From positions 1 to 64,000 of the forward strand of contig JAAXIC010000003.1 of assembly GCA_012270555.1 (NCBI GenBank): DNA of 64,000 nt. The letters are read 5' to 3'. A program made the position numbers and the translations under genes. Within the stretch, counting starts at the first letter, position 1; every line of letters starts with the position of its first letter. Shown one piece after another: positions 26,315 through 34,752 of this stretch. The notes below the pieces were generated by a model that was not told the origin of the DNA, searched no databases, and was given only the letters and a program-made list of their open reading frames with translations. The stretch comes from Chloroflexota bacterium. GTDB taxonomy: Bacteria; Chloroflexota; UBA11872; VXOZ01.

Positions 26315-26686
26315 TCATTCTGACCCCTTCTGCTCAGCACTCTCGAGGTCAGCTTGCACCTGCAAAAGATGAGGCTTCACGGTTGGCATGTCCACGGTTA
26401 CTACCTGCCAGACGCGTTCCACGATGACGCTAGGATATTGATGGATCAACACGTCGCGCAAGCCGGCTACTCTACGCCATGGAAAGTCAGGGTGCCGCGA
26501 ACGCACTGCCTCGGGGACATGCTTTGCGGCCTCCCCGATCACCTCTAAACGGCGGAACACCGCGTCCTGCAGCAGAGAGTCTGCCGCGAATTCGTCTGCG
26601 GTCACGCCTGCACAGTAACTCTCTATTTTCTCAATGCACTCCAACATGTCCTCCACGTAGAGTGCTATGCTCCGTTCTCCTCTCAT
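26315..26686 (-). CDS. hepT: HEPN-domain RNase toxin HepT-like
   Basis: A 123-residue HEPN protein (DUF86 type) of a MntA-HepT toxin-antitoxin pair. The RNase motif Rx4HxY is present as RDVLIHQY. The second gene of the pair starts 4 bp before the antitoxin stop, giving the usual tight coupling. In studied pairs the nucleotidyltransferase partner silences HepT by adding AMP residues to the tyrosine of the Rx4HxY motif, and that residue is present here. The helical flanks LECIEKIESYCAGVTADEF and AVFRRLEVIGEAAKHVPEAVR match the family. It is likely a complete, functional toxin. Confidence 0.88.
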   Translation of the reverse strand: MRGERSIALYVEDMLECIEKIESYCAGVTADEFAADSLLQDAVFRRLEVIGEAAKHVPEAVRSRHPDFPWRRVAGLRDVLIHQYPSVIVERVWQVVTVDMPTVKPHLLQVQADLESAEQKGSE

Positions 26687-26994
26687 AGGACCGGAACCTC
26701 TTCACGGAGAATGCGGTCGCGTAGACGCGGCTTTACGGCGGCATACTCTACGAGATCAACGCGTCGCCCCAACGCATCCTCCAGGTCGAGCTTAACTCCA
26801 ATGAAGTCGAGCAAACTCGCCTGCCGATCTAGTTCCACGAGAACGTCAACGTCACTCTCCGGCGTAGCCTCACCACGGGCGACAGACCCAAAGATACCGG
26901 CGCGCTTAATGCCGTGCCGGCGCAGCACGGGCAAAACTCTCTCCTGAATGTCTGCTACAGCGATTGTCGCTCTATTCCGAGACTCTGTCGCCAT
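26683..26994 (-). CDS. mntA: MntA-like minimal nucleotidyltransferase antitoxin
   Basis: A 103-residue nucleotidyltransferase with the signature GSVARGEATPESDVDVLVEL (GSx10DxD, both aspartates present) and the later acidic LGRRVDLVEYAAVK. It is the antitoxin partner of the downstream HEPN gene and would modify it by adenylylation. The 4-bp overlap with hepT indicates coupled translation. The next upstream gene on the same strand, a PIN toxin, is 12 bp away, so two toxin-antitoxin pairs sit back to back in one direction. Confidence 0.88.
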   Translation of the reverse strand: MATESRNRATIAVADIQERVLPVLRRHGIKRAGIFGSVARGEATPESDVDVLVELDRQASLLDFIGVKLDLEDALGRRVDLVEYAAVKPRLRDRILREEVPVL

Positions 26995-27006
26995 GCCTTC
27001 TCTTTC

Positions 27007-27435
27007 TCAACACGACGATTGCCCAACGAGGACACGCAGGAAGTCTCGCGGGCTAATTACGGTTACTGTCTGATACTTTCCAAGTGCCTGCAGGTTCCTG
27101 TCGCCTGTAACCAGATAGTCAACCTTCCCACTTACTGCAGTCGCAAGCACACGGTCATCTTCCGGGTGGGAAGCGACTCTTGGAAGAGTGTCTGTGATCG
27201 GAACTACCCTGGCAAATTGGCGCACGAGCGCAATGTATTTCGCAGTAGATTCCCTGCGCAGACGTTGCGCAAAGTACGGTTTCTCTAGGGCACTGTCTAG
27301 CTCGTCGAGTATGTATGGAGAGAGAACGACGACAAACTCAGCGCGAAACCACGCTTCGATTACCTGCGCCACAGCGCTATGTGTGTCAAGCGCACCAGAC
27401 GCTAGGACATTCGTATCCAACGTGGCACGAATCAC
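27007..27435 (-). CDS. PIN-domain toxin
   Basis: A 142-residue PIN-fold ribonuclease of the COG1569-like group. TLDTNVLASGAL gives the first acidic residue, SPYILDELDSAL the conserved glutamate region and HPEDDRVLATAVSGKVDYLVTGDRNLQALG the DxxxxxxA and TGD core. All four acidic positions appear present, so Mg-dependent RNA cleavage is plausible. Its start overlaps the end of the Phd/YefM-like antitoxin gene by 4 bp. Base composition is more AT-rich than the nearby housekeeping genes, in keeping with a mobile module. Confidence 0.87.
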   Translation of the reverse strand: MIRATLDTNVLASGALDTHSAVAQVIEAWFRAEFVVVLSPYILDELDSALEKPYFAQRLRRESTAKYIALVRQFARVVPITDTLPRVASHPEDDRVLATAVSGKVDYLVTGDRNLQALGKYQTVTVISPRDFLRVLVGQSSC

Positions 27436-27752
27436 GTGCTATCGCCAGCGCTCCCCTCGGTCCGTTTCTCTCGGCGCACTTCCGCAATTGCGCGCTCCAC
27501 CTCACGCTCAATCTCCTCGCTAGGCACACCTTCGAAAGGCTTTCGCATCTCGGCGAGTACCCTGAATCGCTCTTCTTTCTCTGCCTCCATCTTCTCAAGA
27601 TTAGCAAGGTCGGCCGGAGAAACGACAGCAGCCACCGGGATGCCGCTGCGTTCGATGATTACCCGATTCTTCCGATCAAAGACTTCATTGATCAGACCAC
27701 TGAGCTTTTGTCGCGCTTCCGACGCCTTCACTGTGCGGCGAATTGCCACCAT
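27432..27752 (-). CDS. Phd/YefM family antitoxin
   Basis: A 106-residue antitoxin. The N-terminal Phd fold reads TVKASEARQKLSGLINEVFDRKNRVIIERSGIPVAAVVSPADLANLEKM, the DNA-binding part of the family. The glutamate/arginine-rich C-terminal half (PSEEIEREVERAIAEVRREKR) should wrap the PIN toxin. It is the first gene of the pair, as expected for autoregulation by the antitoxin-toxin complex. The 90 bp upstream are relatively AT-rich (tgtacaatatatcac...) and probably contain promoter and operator, with TGTACA near 27778 and 27801. Confidence 0.85.
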   Translation of the reverse strand: MVAIRRTVKASEARQKLSGLINEVFDRKNRVIIERSGIPVAAVVSPADLANLEKMEAEKEERFRVLAEMRKPFEGVPSEEIEREVERAIAEVRREKRTEGSAGDST

Positions 27753-27842
27753 TCCCCTCCTAGTGCTTGTACGACTATGTACAATATATCACACTCCTGT
27801 ACATGGTGCCGACCATGGGAAGCCATGTGCTCACTTCTGCTA

Positions 27843-29285
27843 CTAAGCTTCCGCAGTACCGCCCCGTTCCGCAAACTCTTCCGGGCGCTTCTCCGCGAAC
27901 TCCTCCGCTAGCTTAGCGGCGGTTTCCGTATCGTCTTGCTCCAACTCGCCGTCAATTACGAGTTCCAGGAGGTAGTCCTTAATCGGCTTGATCCACGGCC
28001 CCGGGCCGCGGTTGAACATCGTCATGAGGTCGTTGCCATCGAGGGGGCTTTGCAGCTTTGCCACGTCCTCCTGGGCCTGGAGTTCGCGGCAGCGGGCCTC
28101 CAGGTGGTTAACGCGGGCCACCCCCGCCTCCACGCGGGAGCGGCGGTAGCTGGTGATGTCGGCGCGGGAGAGCGCGAAGAGGTCGTCCGTGATCCCCTCG
28201 GTCTCGCGCAGAAAGCGGCGCACCGCGCCGTCGGTCCATTCCGGCGTGTAGAGATTCGGGCGCAGGTGTTCAGCCACCAGCCGCTGGATGCGCTCGCTGC
28301 TCTCCCGGTCGAAACGCAACCGCCGCAGGATCTTCCGCGCCATGCGCGCGCCCACCATTTCATGCCGGAAGAAGTGCACCTTGCCGTCTTGCACCGTTTT
28401 CGTCTTCGGCTTGCCGACGTCGTGCAGCAGCGCCGCCCAGCGCAATATCGGCGTCGCGGCCACGTTCTCCACCACCTTGAGCGTATGGCCGAACACGTCC
28501 TTGTGGCGTCCGTCCTGGCCGGTGCTGCGCAGCGGCAGCAACTCAGGCATGACGTACGCCGCCAGCCCGGTGTCGCACAGGGCTTCGAGTCCCAACGCCG
28601 GTTGGTCCGCCACGAGCAAGCGCGTCATCTCGGCGGCGATACGCTCCGTGCTCACGTGCTCCAGTGCACCCGCCTGTTGCTGCAGCGCCGCGCGCGTCAC
28701 CGGATCGATCTGAAAACCAAGTTCCGCCGCAAAGCGCACGGCGCGCAACATGCGCAAAGGGTCTTCCCGAAAGCGCTCCGCGGGCTCTCCCACGGCGCGG
28801 ATGAGCCCGCGTTGCAGGTCGTGCAGGCCGTGAAAAGGATCGAACATGCCGCCGGTTGCCGGCTCTTGAGCGATAGCGTTGATGGTAAAGTCGCGGCGCG
28901 AGAGGTCGTCTTCCAGGTTCGTGCCAAAGGTCACGGCAGGCTTGCGGCTGGCGAAGGCGTATTCCTCGCTGCGGTAGGTGGTGATCTCCACCACCCACTC
29001 GCCGAAGACGGCGCCAATCGTGCCGAATTTCTCCCCCACGTCGTAGCGGGAATCCGGCCGCGCTTGTGCTAAGAGCCGCTTGATTACCGGCGGATGCGCG
29101 TCGGTTGCCAGGTCCAGGTCGTGGGTGGGACGGTGCAAGAGCGCATCGCGGACTGAGCCGCCGACGAGGTACAACTCATAGCCTGCTTCCGTGAATTGCG
29201 CCGCCAAAGTGCGCAATATCGGCGCATCCACGAGGTTTTCCACCACGCTTGTACCGCGTGCGGAGATTTCCACGCTCTTGCTCAT
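27843..29285 (-). CDS. cca: tRNA nucleotidyltransferase / poly(A) polymerase family protein with HD domain
   Basis: A 480-residue class II nucleotidyltransferase. The head has YLVGGSVRDALLHRPTHDLDLATDA (GGxxRD with the DxD metal pair), then RRDFTINAIAQEP and DLQRGLIRAVGEPAERFREDPLRMLRAVRFAAELGF. The HD domain follows (RWAALLHDVGKPKTKT and the helical tail). It repairs or completes the CCA end of tRNAs, or adds A residues; which of these cannot be decided from motifs alone. It is 90 bp from the start of the toxin-antitoxin stretch and divergent from the GH15 gene. In Actinobacteria a homologue lies in the origin-proximal region. Confidence 0.9.
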   Translation of the reverse strand: MSKSVEISARGTSVVENLVDAPILRTLAAQFTEAGYELYLVGGSVRDALLHRPTHDLDLATDAHPPVIKRLLAQARPDSRYDVGEKFGTIGAVFGEWVVEITTYRSEEYAFASRKPAVTFGTNLEDDLSRRDFTINAIAQEPATGGMFDPFHGLHDLQRGLIRAVGEPAERFREDPLRMLRAVRFAAELGFQIDPVTRAALQQQAGALEHVSTERIAAEMTRLLVADQPALGLEALCDTGLAAYVMPELLPLRSTGQDGRHKDVFGHTLKVVENVAATPILRWAALLHDVGKPKTKTVQDGKVHFFRHEMVGARMARKILRRLRFDRESSERIQRLVAEHLRPNLYTPEWTDGAVRRFLRETEGITDDLFALSRADITSYRRSRVEAGVARVNHLEARCRELQAQEDVAKLQSPLDGNDLMTMFNRGPGPWIKPIKDYLLELVIDGELEQDDTETAAKLAEEFAEKRPEEFAERGGTAEA

Positions 29286-29684
29286 CTTGCGTTCGGCGTT
29301 CCTTTCGTGCGGTCAGTGGGCCGTAGTCTATTGGTCCGCAGCGCTCGCCTTACAGCCTATGCAAGCCTAGCCGGATTCGGCTCAACTTCATGATAGCACG
29401 GGATGAAACGGCCTCGGTCACCCTCTAGCACCCATAGGCAATCGCGGTCGGCCCCACTGTTTCCTGCACTCGTGGTTGTCGCCTGCCGGGCTTCAGTGCC
29501 ATCCGTTCATGCTTCGACAGGGGCTTTCACAAAGCCCAGGCTTCGCGCAGCCGGCTGCGCGAAGCCCTCAGCACGAACGGACGGTCGGCCAGGGCGCTTT
29601 GATTTGCGCGCGGCGATGCGGTCGCTACAATGGGAGTAGTCAGTCCGTTGGCGCGACGGCGCAAGCACCCATGGGGACTCAGCG
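29286..29684. repeat. Gene-free gap with a large inverted repeat
   Basis: About 29505-29582 is a composite inverted repeat: CCGTTCATGCTTCGACAGGG..., GCTTCGCGCAGCC|GGCTGCGCGAAGC (a perfect 13+13 palindrome in the middle), then CCCTCAGCACGAACGGACGG. A TACAAT hexamer near 29627 may be part of the promoter of the GH15 gene. The first ~200 bp hold nothing recognisable. Confidence 0.55.
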
Positions 29685-31697
29685 ATGCCACGTGATTTAC
29701 CGGTAGGTAACGGTCGCCTGCTCGTCTGTTTTGACAGCGATTACCGCATCCGGGACGTCTACTATCCCCACGTCGGTCAGGAGGACCATGCCCAGGGGCA
29801 GCCGTTCCAATTCGGCGTCTGGGTGGAGGGCCAGTTTGCCTGGATCCACGATAGGTCCTGGCAAAAGTCGCTGCGCTACAAGGAAGACACGCTAGTCACG
29901 CACGTCACGGCCCAGAACGACCGCTTGCGCGTGCGCCTCACGTTGAACGACGCGGTTGACTATAGCCGCAACGTCTTCCTGCGGCAGATAGACGTTGAGA
30001 ATCAGACCGATGCCGCCAGAGAGGTGCGCCTGTTCTTTCATCACAACTTCTCCCTGGGTGGTATCAGCCTTGGCGATACCGCCTATTACGATCCGCGCCA
30101 CCGCGCGCTGATCCACTACAAGGGAAAGACCTTCTTCTGGATGAACGTGATGAATGGCCCCGAAATCGGACTGGACGCGTACGCCACGGGCACGAAGAAC
30201 GTGGGCGGACTGGAAGGCACCTGGCGGGATGCCGAGGACGGCCGCCTGGAAGGGAACCCAATCGCGCAGGGCTCTGTGGACAGCACCGGGTCGGTCAGCG
30301 TTACGATTCCCGCCCGTGAGACCGCCACCGTGTATTACTGGATGGCTGTCGGCTCCGACGCGATGGAAGTGGAGGCGATAGAGCGGCACATGCGTCAGGT
30401 AGGGCCGGCCGCGGTGCTCTTTCGGACTCAGGAGTACTGGCGGCATTGGGTGCGCAAAGAGGGCTTTTCGCTCGCGGATCTGCCGCCTGAGATCGGCGCG
30501 CTCTTCAATCGCAGCCTGCTCACAATCCAGACCCAGACCGACCACGAAGGGGCGATACTGGCGGCCAATGACAACGATATTGCGCAGTTCGGGCGCGACA
30601 CCTACTCCTACATGTGGCCGCGCGACGGCGCCCTGGTTGCCTATGCCCTGAGCCGCGCCGGCTACGGTGAGATTTCGCGGCGCTTCTTCAGCTTCTGCCT
30701 GCGCACCATCACGCCCCAGGGCTACATGATGCACAAGTACAATCCGGACGGCTCCGTTGGGTCGTCCTGGCATCCCTGGGCCGCGCCGGACGGCTCCCGC
30801 CAGCACCCCATTCAAGAAGACGAGACCGCCCTCGTCCTCTGGGCCCTGTGGCAGCACTTCGAGAAATACTGGGATATCGAGTTCCTAAAGCCGTTCTACG
30901 CGTCCTTCATCAAGCCCGCCGCCCAGTTCATGAGCCTCTACCGCGACCTCACCACCGGCTTGCCGGTGCCGTCCTACGACCTATGGGAAGAGCGCCACGG
31001 GGTTCACGCGCATACGGTGGCCACGGTCTACGCCGGCCTGCAGGCAGCGGCGAATTTTACTGAGGCTTTTGGCGAAGATACCTATACGGAGAGCTACCGG
31101 CGCACGGCGGAAGAACTCAAGCAGGCCGCCCTCACCCACATGATCAACCCCGACACCGGGCTCTTCTCGCGCATGGTGACGCCACTGCCGGACGGCACGG
31201 TGCGCCACGACCCCACCATAGACAGCGCGACGTACGCTCTCTGGTACTTCGGCATGCTAGAGCCCGACGATCCTTTGGTGATCAAGATGATGGAGACGGT
31301 CCGCGAGCGTCTCTGGGTGAAGACGGACGTGGGCGGCATCGCGCGCTACGAGAACGACTACTACCACCAGATAAGCAACAACATCGCCATCGTGCCCGGC
31401 AACCCCTGGTTCATCTGCACGCTCTGGCTCGCGGAGTGGTACATTGCCAAAGCGACCTCCCTCGAGGACCTGCAGCCGGCCAAGGAAATCCTCCTTTGGG
31501 TGGAGCAGCGCCGCCTGGAGAGCGGCTGCCTTGCCGAGCAGGTACATCCCTTTACCAACGCCCCGCTGAGCGTCTCGCCGCTTACGTGGAGTCACGCTAC
31601 TGTTGTGATGACCGTCAATGCGTATGTAGAGAAGTACCAGCAACTGCAGGGAGCTGAAGAGGCTGCAATCCCCACCTCTGAATCTGTGCGTTCCTAG
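29685..31697 (+). CDS. GH15 family glucoamylase-like glycoside hydrolase
   Basis: A 670-residue (alpha/alpha)6-barrel enzyme with an N-terminal beta-sandwich domain (about residues 1-270, from LPVGNGRLLVCFDSDYRIRDVYYPHVGQ) followed by the catalytic barrel. Family landmarks include YMWPRDGALVAYALSRAGY (general-acid region), QEDETALVLWALW (QxDExA) and DLWEERHGVHAHTVATVYAGLQAA (LWEER containing a catalytic glutamate). Near the end, VHPFTNAPLSVSPLTWSHATVVM matches the second catalytic glutamate region, with the usual EQ preceding. No signal peptide is visible, so it probably acts on intracellular alpha-glucans or oligosaccharides. GH15 also contains trehalases and dextranases. Confidence 0.9.
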   Translation: MPRDLPVGNGRLLVCFDSDYRIRDVYYPHVGQEDHAQGQPFQFGVWVEGQFAWIHDRSWQKSLRYKEDTLVTHVTAQNDRLRVRLTLNDAVDYSRNVFLRQIDVENQTDAAREVRLFFHHNFSLGGISLGDTAYYDPRHRALIHYKGKTFFWMNVMNGPEIGLDAYATGTKNVGGLEGTWRDAEDGRLEGNPIAQGSVDSTGSVSVTIPARETATVYYWMAVGSDAMEVEAIERHMRQVGPAAVLFRTQEYWRHWVRKEGFSLADLPPEIGALFNRSLLTIQTQTDHEGAILAANDNDIAQFGRDTYSYMWPRDGALVAYALSRAGYGEISRRFFSFCLRTITPQGYMMHKYNPDGSVGSSWHPWAAPDGSRQHPIQEDETALVLWALWQHFEKYWDIEFLKPFYASFIKPAAQFMSLYRDLTTGLPVPSYDLWEERHGVHAHTVATVYAGLQAAANFTEAFGEDTYTESYRRTAEELKQAALTHMINPDTGLFSRMVTPLPDGTVRHDPTIDSATYALWYFGMLEPDDPLVIKMMETVRERLWVKTDVGGIARYENDYYHQISNNIAIVPGNPWFICTLWLAEWYIAKATSLEDLQPAKEILLWVEQRRLESGCLAEQVHPFTNAPLSVSPLTWSHATVVMTVNAYVEKYQQLQGAEEAAIPTSESVRS

Positions 31698-32469
31698 CGC
31701 GTATGCCGCTCTCAGACTTCTTATCTACATAATCCTTTTGGCCGGAACCGATTCCACGGCATTACGGTCAAGTAGCGATTTATGTGGATAACTGGCATTT
31801 ATGCAGTGGATAAATTGCCCGAAATGGGGATATCCTAAGCCCTGAGCGGCTTTTGCCGCCCTTTGCCAACTTGACCGTTTTGCTTGGATCGCTCCAATAA
31901 CTGCGTCTTTTCTGGGGAAAGCTGAACAGCTTCCAGCGTCACATCATGGGGAGAAACTCTGCCCTTTTCCCCGCCATACATACGCCTCTGAGATTCCTTC
32001 CGATTCCAGGGTTTGCTTGGATGTTTTCAACACTCTTTCCCACCAATTATCCTCTTCCCAAAACCGCTTCAGTACACTCATCAGGGCACTTTTCCCCGTT
32101 ATCTACACCCCTTATGAAGATGGCTGTGACCGTCTTGATTTGCTTTTACCTTCCGAGTCCAGAACAAAACCGTTTCATCTGCCTTCCCGCTTGAGGTCCC
32201 AATACAAACGCTCGGCCAGTTCGACCCAGATCGAACATTCTCAATGGCCAATAGGTTAGGTGGCTGCCACAAACCTGTCCGTCAAGTGTATGGCACCAGA
32301 ACTAACAGAATCAGGGAGGCAAGTCGAAATCTCGTAGGCAGGGAGACGGTCCCGATTAGGTGGCAGCGGGCAGACCTCGAGAGAAGGATGGTAGCATGGA
32401 AAAGTGTCGCTTGAGACTTAGGCGAGGCGGCATTTGTCCTGCTCTTTGGGGCAGGAATGGAGGGTCTGC
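31698..32469. other. Candidate chromosomal replication origin (DnaA-box cluster)
   Basis: A 772-bp gene-free stretch, visibly AT-richer than its surroundings. DnaA-box-like 9-mers: TTATCTACA at 31721-31729 and 32099-32107 (plus), TGTGGATAA at 31783-31791 and AGTGGATAA at 31805-31813 (minus orientation of TTATCCACA/T), and a weaker TTATCCTCT at 32047-32055. Several CTTTTCCCC-like repeats lie between. parAB lies about 23 kb away, which suits an origin. dnaA, dnaN and rpmH are not in the window, so this is a candidate only. Confidence 0.5.
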
Positions 32470-33588
32470 ATGGGTACGTCAATTCGCTCTACAGATGAAG
32501 GCAGTCGCTGCAAGTTAACGCTGGTGGATGGTGACGAAGAGGTGGCGCGCTTGACCGTCGAGGATCGGGAGATGCGGCTCGGGGCATCTTGGGTGCGAAT
32601 GGGGGGAATAGCGAGCGTGCGTACTAGCCCGCGGCAGCGGAACAAAGGGTACGGTCGTAGGCTGATGGAAGGGGCGATAGACTACATGCGGGATGAGGGG
32701 TGCCTGGTATCAGTCTTGTTTGGTATCCCCGCCTTCTACCATCGAGTTGGCTACGCAACAGTTCTCCTGGCAAAGAGTGTCATACGCGTAAGAACAGAGG
32801 CGGCGGAATCCTTGACCGCAGCGTGCCGAGTGCGGTCAGCGCGGGCGGGTGAGGAAGAAGCACTTCTCGCGATTTACCGGGAGGAGATTGCTGCACGCAC
32901 CGGAACTGTGAAACGGACTGAGGCTGCTTTCGCACCTTGGTATGACGAGGCTGATGAGTGGTTTCAAGAGCCGCGTAGGATTCTCGTGGCGGAAGAGGAC
33001 GGAAGGCCCGTTGCCTACGCACTGAGCGAACAAGGCTGGTTAAGCCATTCAGAGTGGCGGCCCCAGTCAAACGAAATTGCAGTTCCACCAGAAGGTGTTG
33101 CTACTGCGGGGGCCAGTCTGATCCGAGCGCTGGCGGCTGAGGCCAGCGAGCGACGGGCGGAGTGGCTAGAGCTTGAATTGCCGCCGGACGCGCCGTTGCT
33201 GGCAGTGCTGCGCACTATCGGGTTTAGGCAAGAGACCGTGTATTCCCACAACCAGGGAGGCATGGGGCGCATCGTAAACCTGAGCGGACTCGCCACGGCG
33301 CTGACGGATGAGGTACGGGATCGGGCAGGAAGGTGGGATTTGGACGACCGGGTTGGCAGGATCGCATTTACCTGTGACACTGAACGGGCGGAAATCGAAG
33401 TCGGCGCTGGACGGACACTTGCCGTCAACCTACCGCAGCAAAACCTGCTACAACTCTTGATGGGTTACCGCAGCATCACGGAACTGCGCTTGGAGTTCCC
33501 GGCTTGTGTCGCGGAGGAAGACGTTGCCGCTGTCGACGCGCTGTTTCCAGGGGGCTATCCCTATATGTGGAACCTTGACCACTTCTAG
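32470..33588 (+). CDS. Eis-like GNAT acetyltransferase
   Basis: A 372-residue protein with the three-part Eis layout: a first GNAT domain with GGIASVRTSPRQRNKGYGRRLMEGAIDYMRDEG (acetyl-CoA loop RxxGYG), a second degenerate GNAT-like domain (about residues 130-290) and a C-terminal sterol-carrier-like region with NLSGLATALTDEV and VNLPQQNLLQLLMGYRS. The frame starts at 32434, but ATG 32470 follows GGAGGG at 7 bp. Eis proteins acetylate amines, including aminoglycosides. Substrate range here is unknown. The HAD gene follows 7 bp later, so the two form an operon. Confidence 0.85.
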   Translation: MGTSIRSTDEGSRCKLTLVDGDEEVARLTVEDREMRLGASWVRMGGIASVRTSPRQRNKGYGRRLMEGAIDYMRDEGCLVSVLFGIPAFYHRVGYATVLLAKSVIRVRTEAAESLTAACRVRSARAGEEEALLAIYREEIAARTGTVKRTEAAFAPWYDEADEWFQEPRRILVAEEDGRPVAYALSEQGWLSHSEWRPQSNEIAVPPEGVATAGASLIRALAAEASERRAEWLELELPPDAPLLAVLRTIGFRQETVYSHNQGGMGRIVNLSGLATALTDEVRDRAGRWDLDDRVGRIAFTCDTERAEIEVGAGRTLAVNLPQQNLLQLLMGYRSITELRLEFPACVAEEDVAAVDALFPGGYPYMWNLDHF

Positions 33589-33595
33589 ACCGCAG

Positions 33596-34249
33596 ATGCG
33601 TATCGCTGCCGTAATCTTCGACGTGGACGGCCTCATGGCCGATAGCGAGCCGCTGCACCGGGCCGCCTGGCATGAACTCGGGCGGCAGTGCGGCTTTCCC
33701 ACCTATCCTACCGACGCTGCGGAGAGCCTGGGGCAGCGGGTGATAGACAACTTTCGTCTGCGGCATGCCCAGGGCCGTTTTCCCCAGGACCCGCTCGAAC
33801 TGCTCGACCGGTACCATGAGATTCTCATCAAGCTGATACGGGAGCGGCTGCAGCCGAAACCGGGACTGATAGAAGCGCTGGCATGCGTGCGCGGCCAGGG
33901 CTGGGGATGCGCGGCGGCCTCTTCCGGGGACAGGGTCTACATCGACGTGGTGCTGGATGTGCTCGGAGTGCGCTCCTCGTTTCAGGCGGTGGCGACGGGG
34001 GATGAGGTCGCAGAGGGCAAGCCGGATCCGGCGCTGTACCTGCTAGCAGCCGCGCGCCTGAGCGTAGCGCCCGCAGCATGTGTGGCGTTGGAAGATAGCC
34101 CCCGCGGCGTGCAGTCGGCGAAAGCGGCCGGCATGCGGTGTATCGCCGTGCCGGAAGGGGCTGCAGACGTGTCAGTGGCTGATGCAGTGTGCGAATCGCT
34201 CTTCACGGCGGTAGACGTGTTACAGCGGTGGAGCGCGGAGCAAGACTAG
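33596..34249 (+). CDS. HAD superfamily phosphatase (beta-phosphoglucomutase-like)
   Basis: A 217-residue HAD hydrolase. Motif I is AVIFDVDGLMADSEPLH (both catalytic aspartates, DxDG), motif II is CAAASSGD, the motif III lysine is in GDEVAEGKPDPALYL and motif IV is CVALEDSPRGVQSAKAAGM. The inserted helical cap between motifs I and II marks subclass IA, as in beta-phosphoglucomutase and phosphoglycolate phosphatase. The start at 33596 lies 7 bp after the acetyltransferase stop. Substrate not predictable. Confidence 0.88.
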   Translation: MRIAAVIFDVDGLMADSEPLHRAAWHELGRQCGFPTYPTDAAESLGQRVIDNFRLRHAQGRFPQDPLELLDRYHEILIKLIRERLQPKPGLIEALACVRGQGWGCAAASSGDRVYIDVVLDVLGVRSSFQAVATGDEVAEGKPDPALYLLAAARLSVAPAACVALEDSPRGVQSAKAAGMRCIAVPEGAADVSVADAVCESLFTAVDVLQRWSAEQD

Positions 34250-34752
34250 TGGTCCAACTATTTTGGATTGATGGGTAGCGCAGGTTTGTAACCTGCGCCG
34301 CCGGTGACACTTACCCATGATTACAATGTTGTTGGACTACTAGGGAGCAAGTCTCTTAGGCAGACCTCTGCATAACCTCGGGTAGTGGCGCAACACCCTC
34401 TCCCTCTCCTAGAGAAACCTTTGCGTAGCATCGGACAGGAAGCAAGAATTACACCCTCTCCTACCGGAGACCTTTGCATAAGCCGGAGCGGCGGCCAAAA
34501 AGACTCCCTCTCCTCGGGGAGAGGGCCGGGGTGAGGGGATTCCTGCCGATGTGGTACTCGTATCGTAGAAAATATCGCATACCTACGCGAAACCTGTGAG
34601 AGCAGTCTGTGCCCGGGGAGCCCTCACCCTAACCCTCTCCCACCAGGAGAGGGGACTATCTCGCTCGGCGCGGGGTTTGCTACACTGCTTAGGTACGGCG
34701 GAGCACACACAGCACATGACCGGAAGCCAGAGAACAGTTGAGGAAGAGAGAC
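34250..34752. repeat. Gene-free gap made largely of palindromic repeats
   Basis: Near 34272-34300 is a GGTAGCGCAGGTTTGTAACC copy. From about 34390 to 34660 there are several units of the CCCTCTCC...GGAGAGGG family, including CTCCCTCTCCTCGGGGAGAG (near 34503), CGGGGTGAGGGG and CCCTCACCCTAACCCTCTCCC (near 34620). They form partial tandem and inverted arrays. No ORF with protein-like content was found. Confidence 0.6.

Noticed and set aside
34380-34670. CRISPR array
   Set aside because: The repeated units are palindromic, irregularly spaced and in both orientations, with no constant spacer length and no cas gene.
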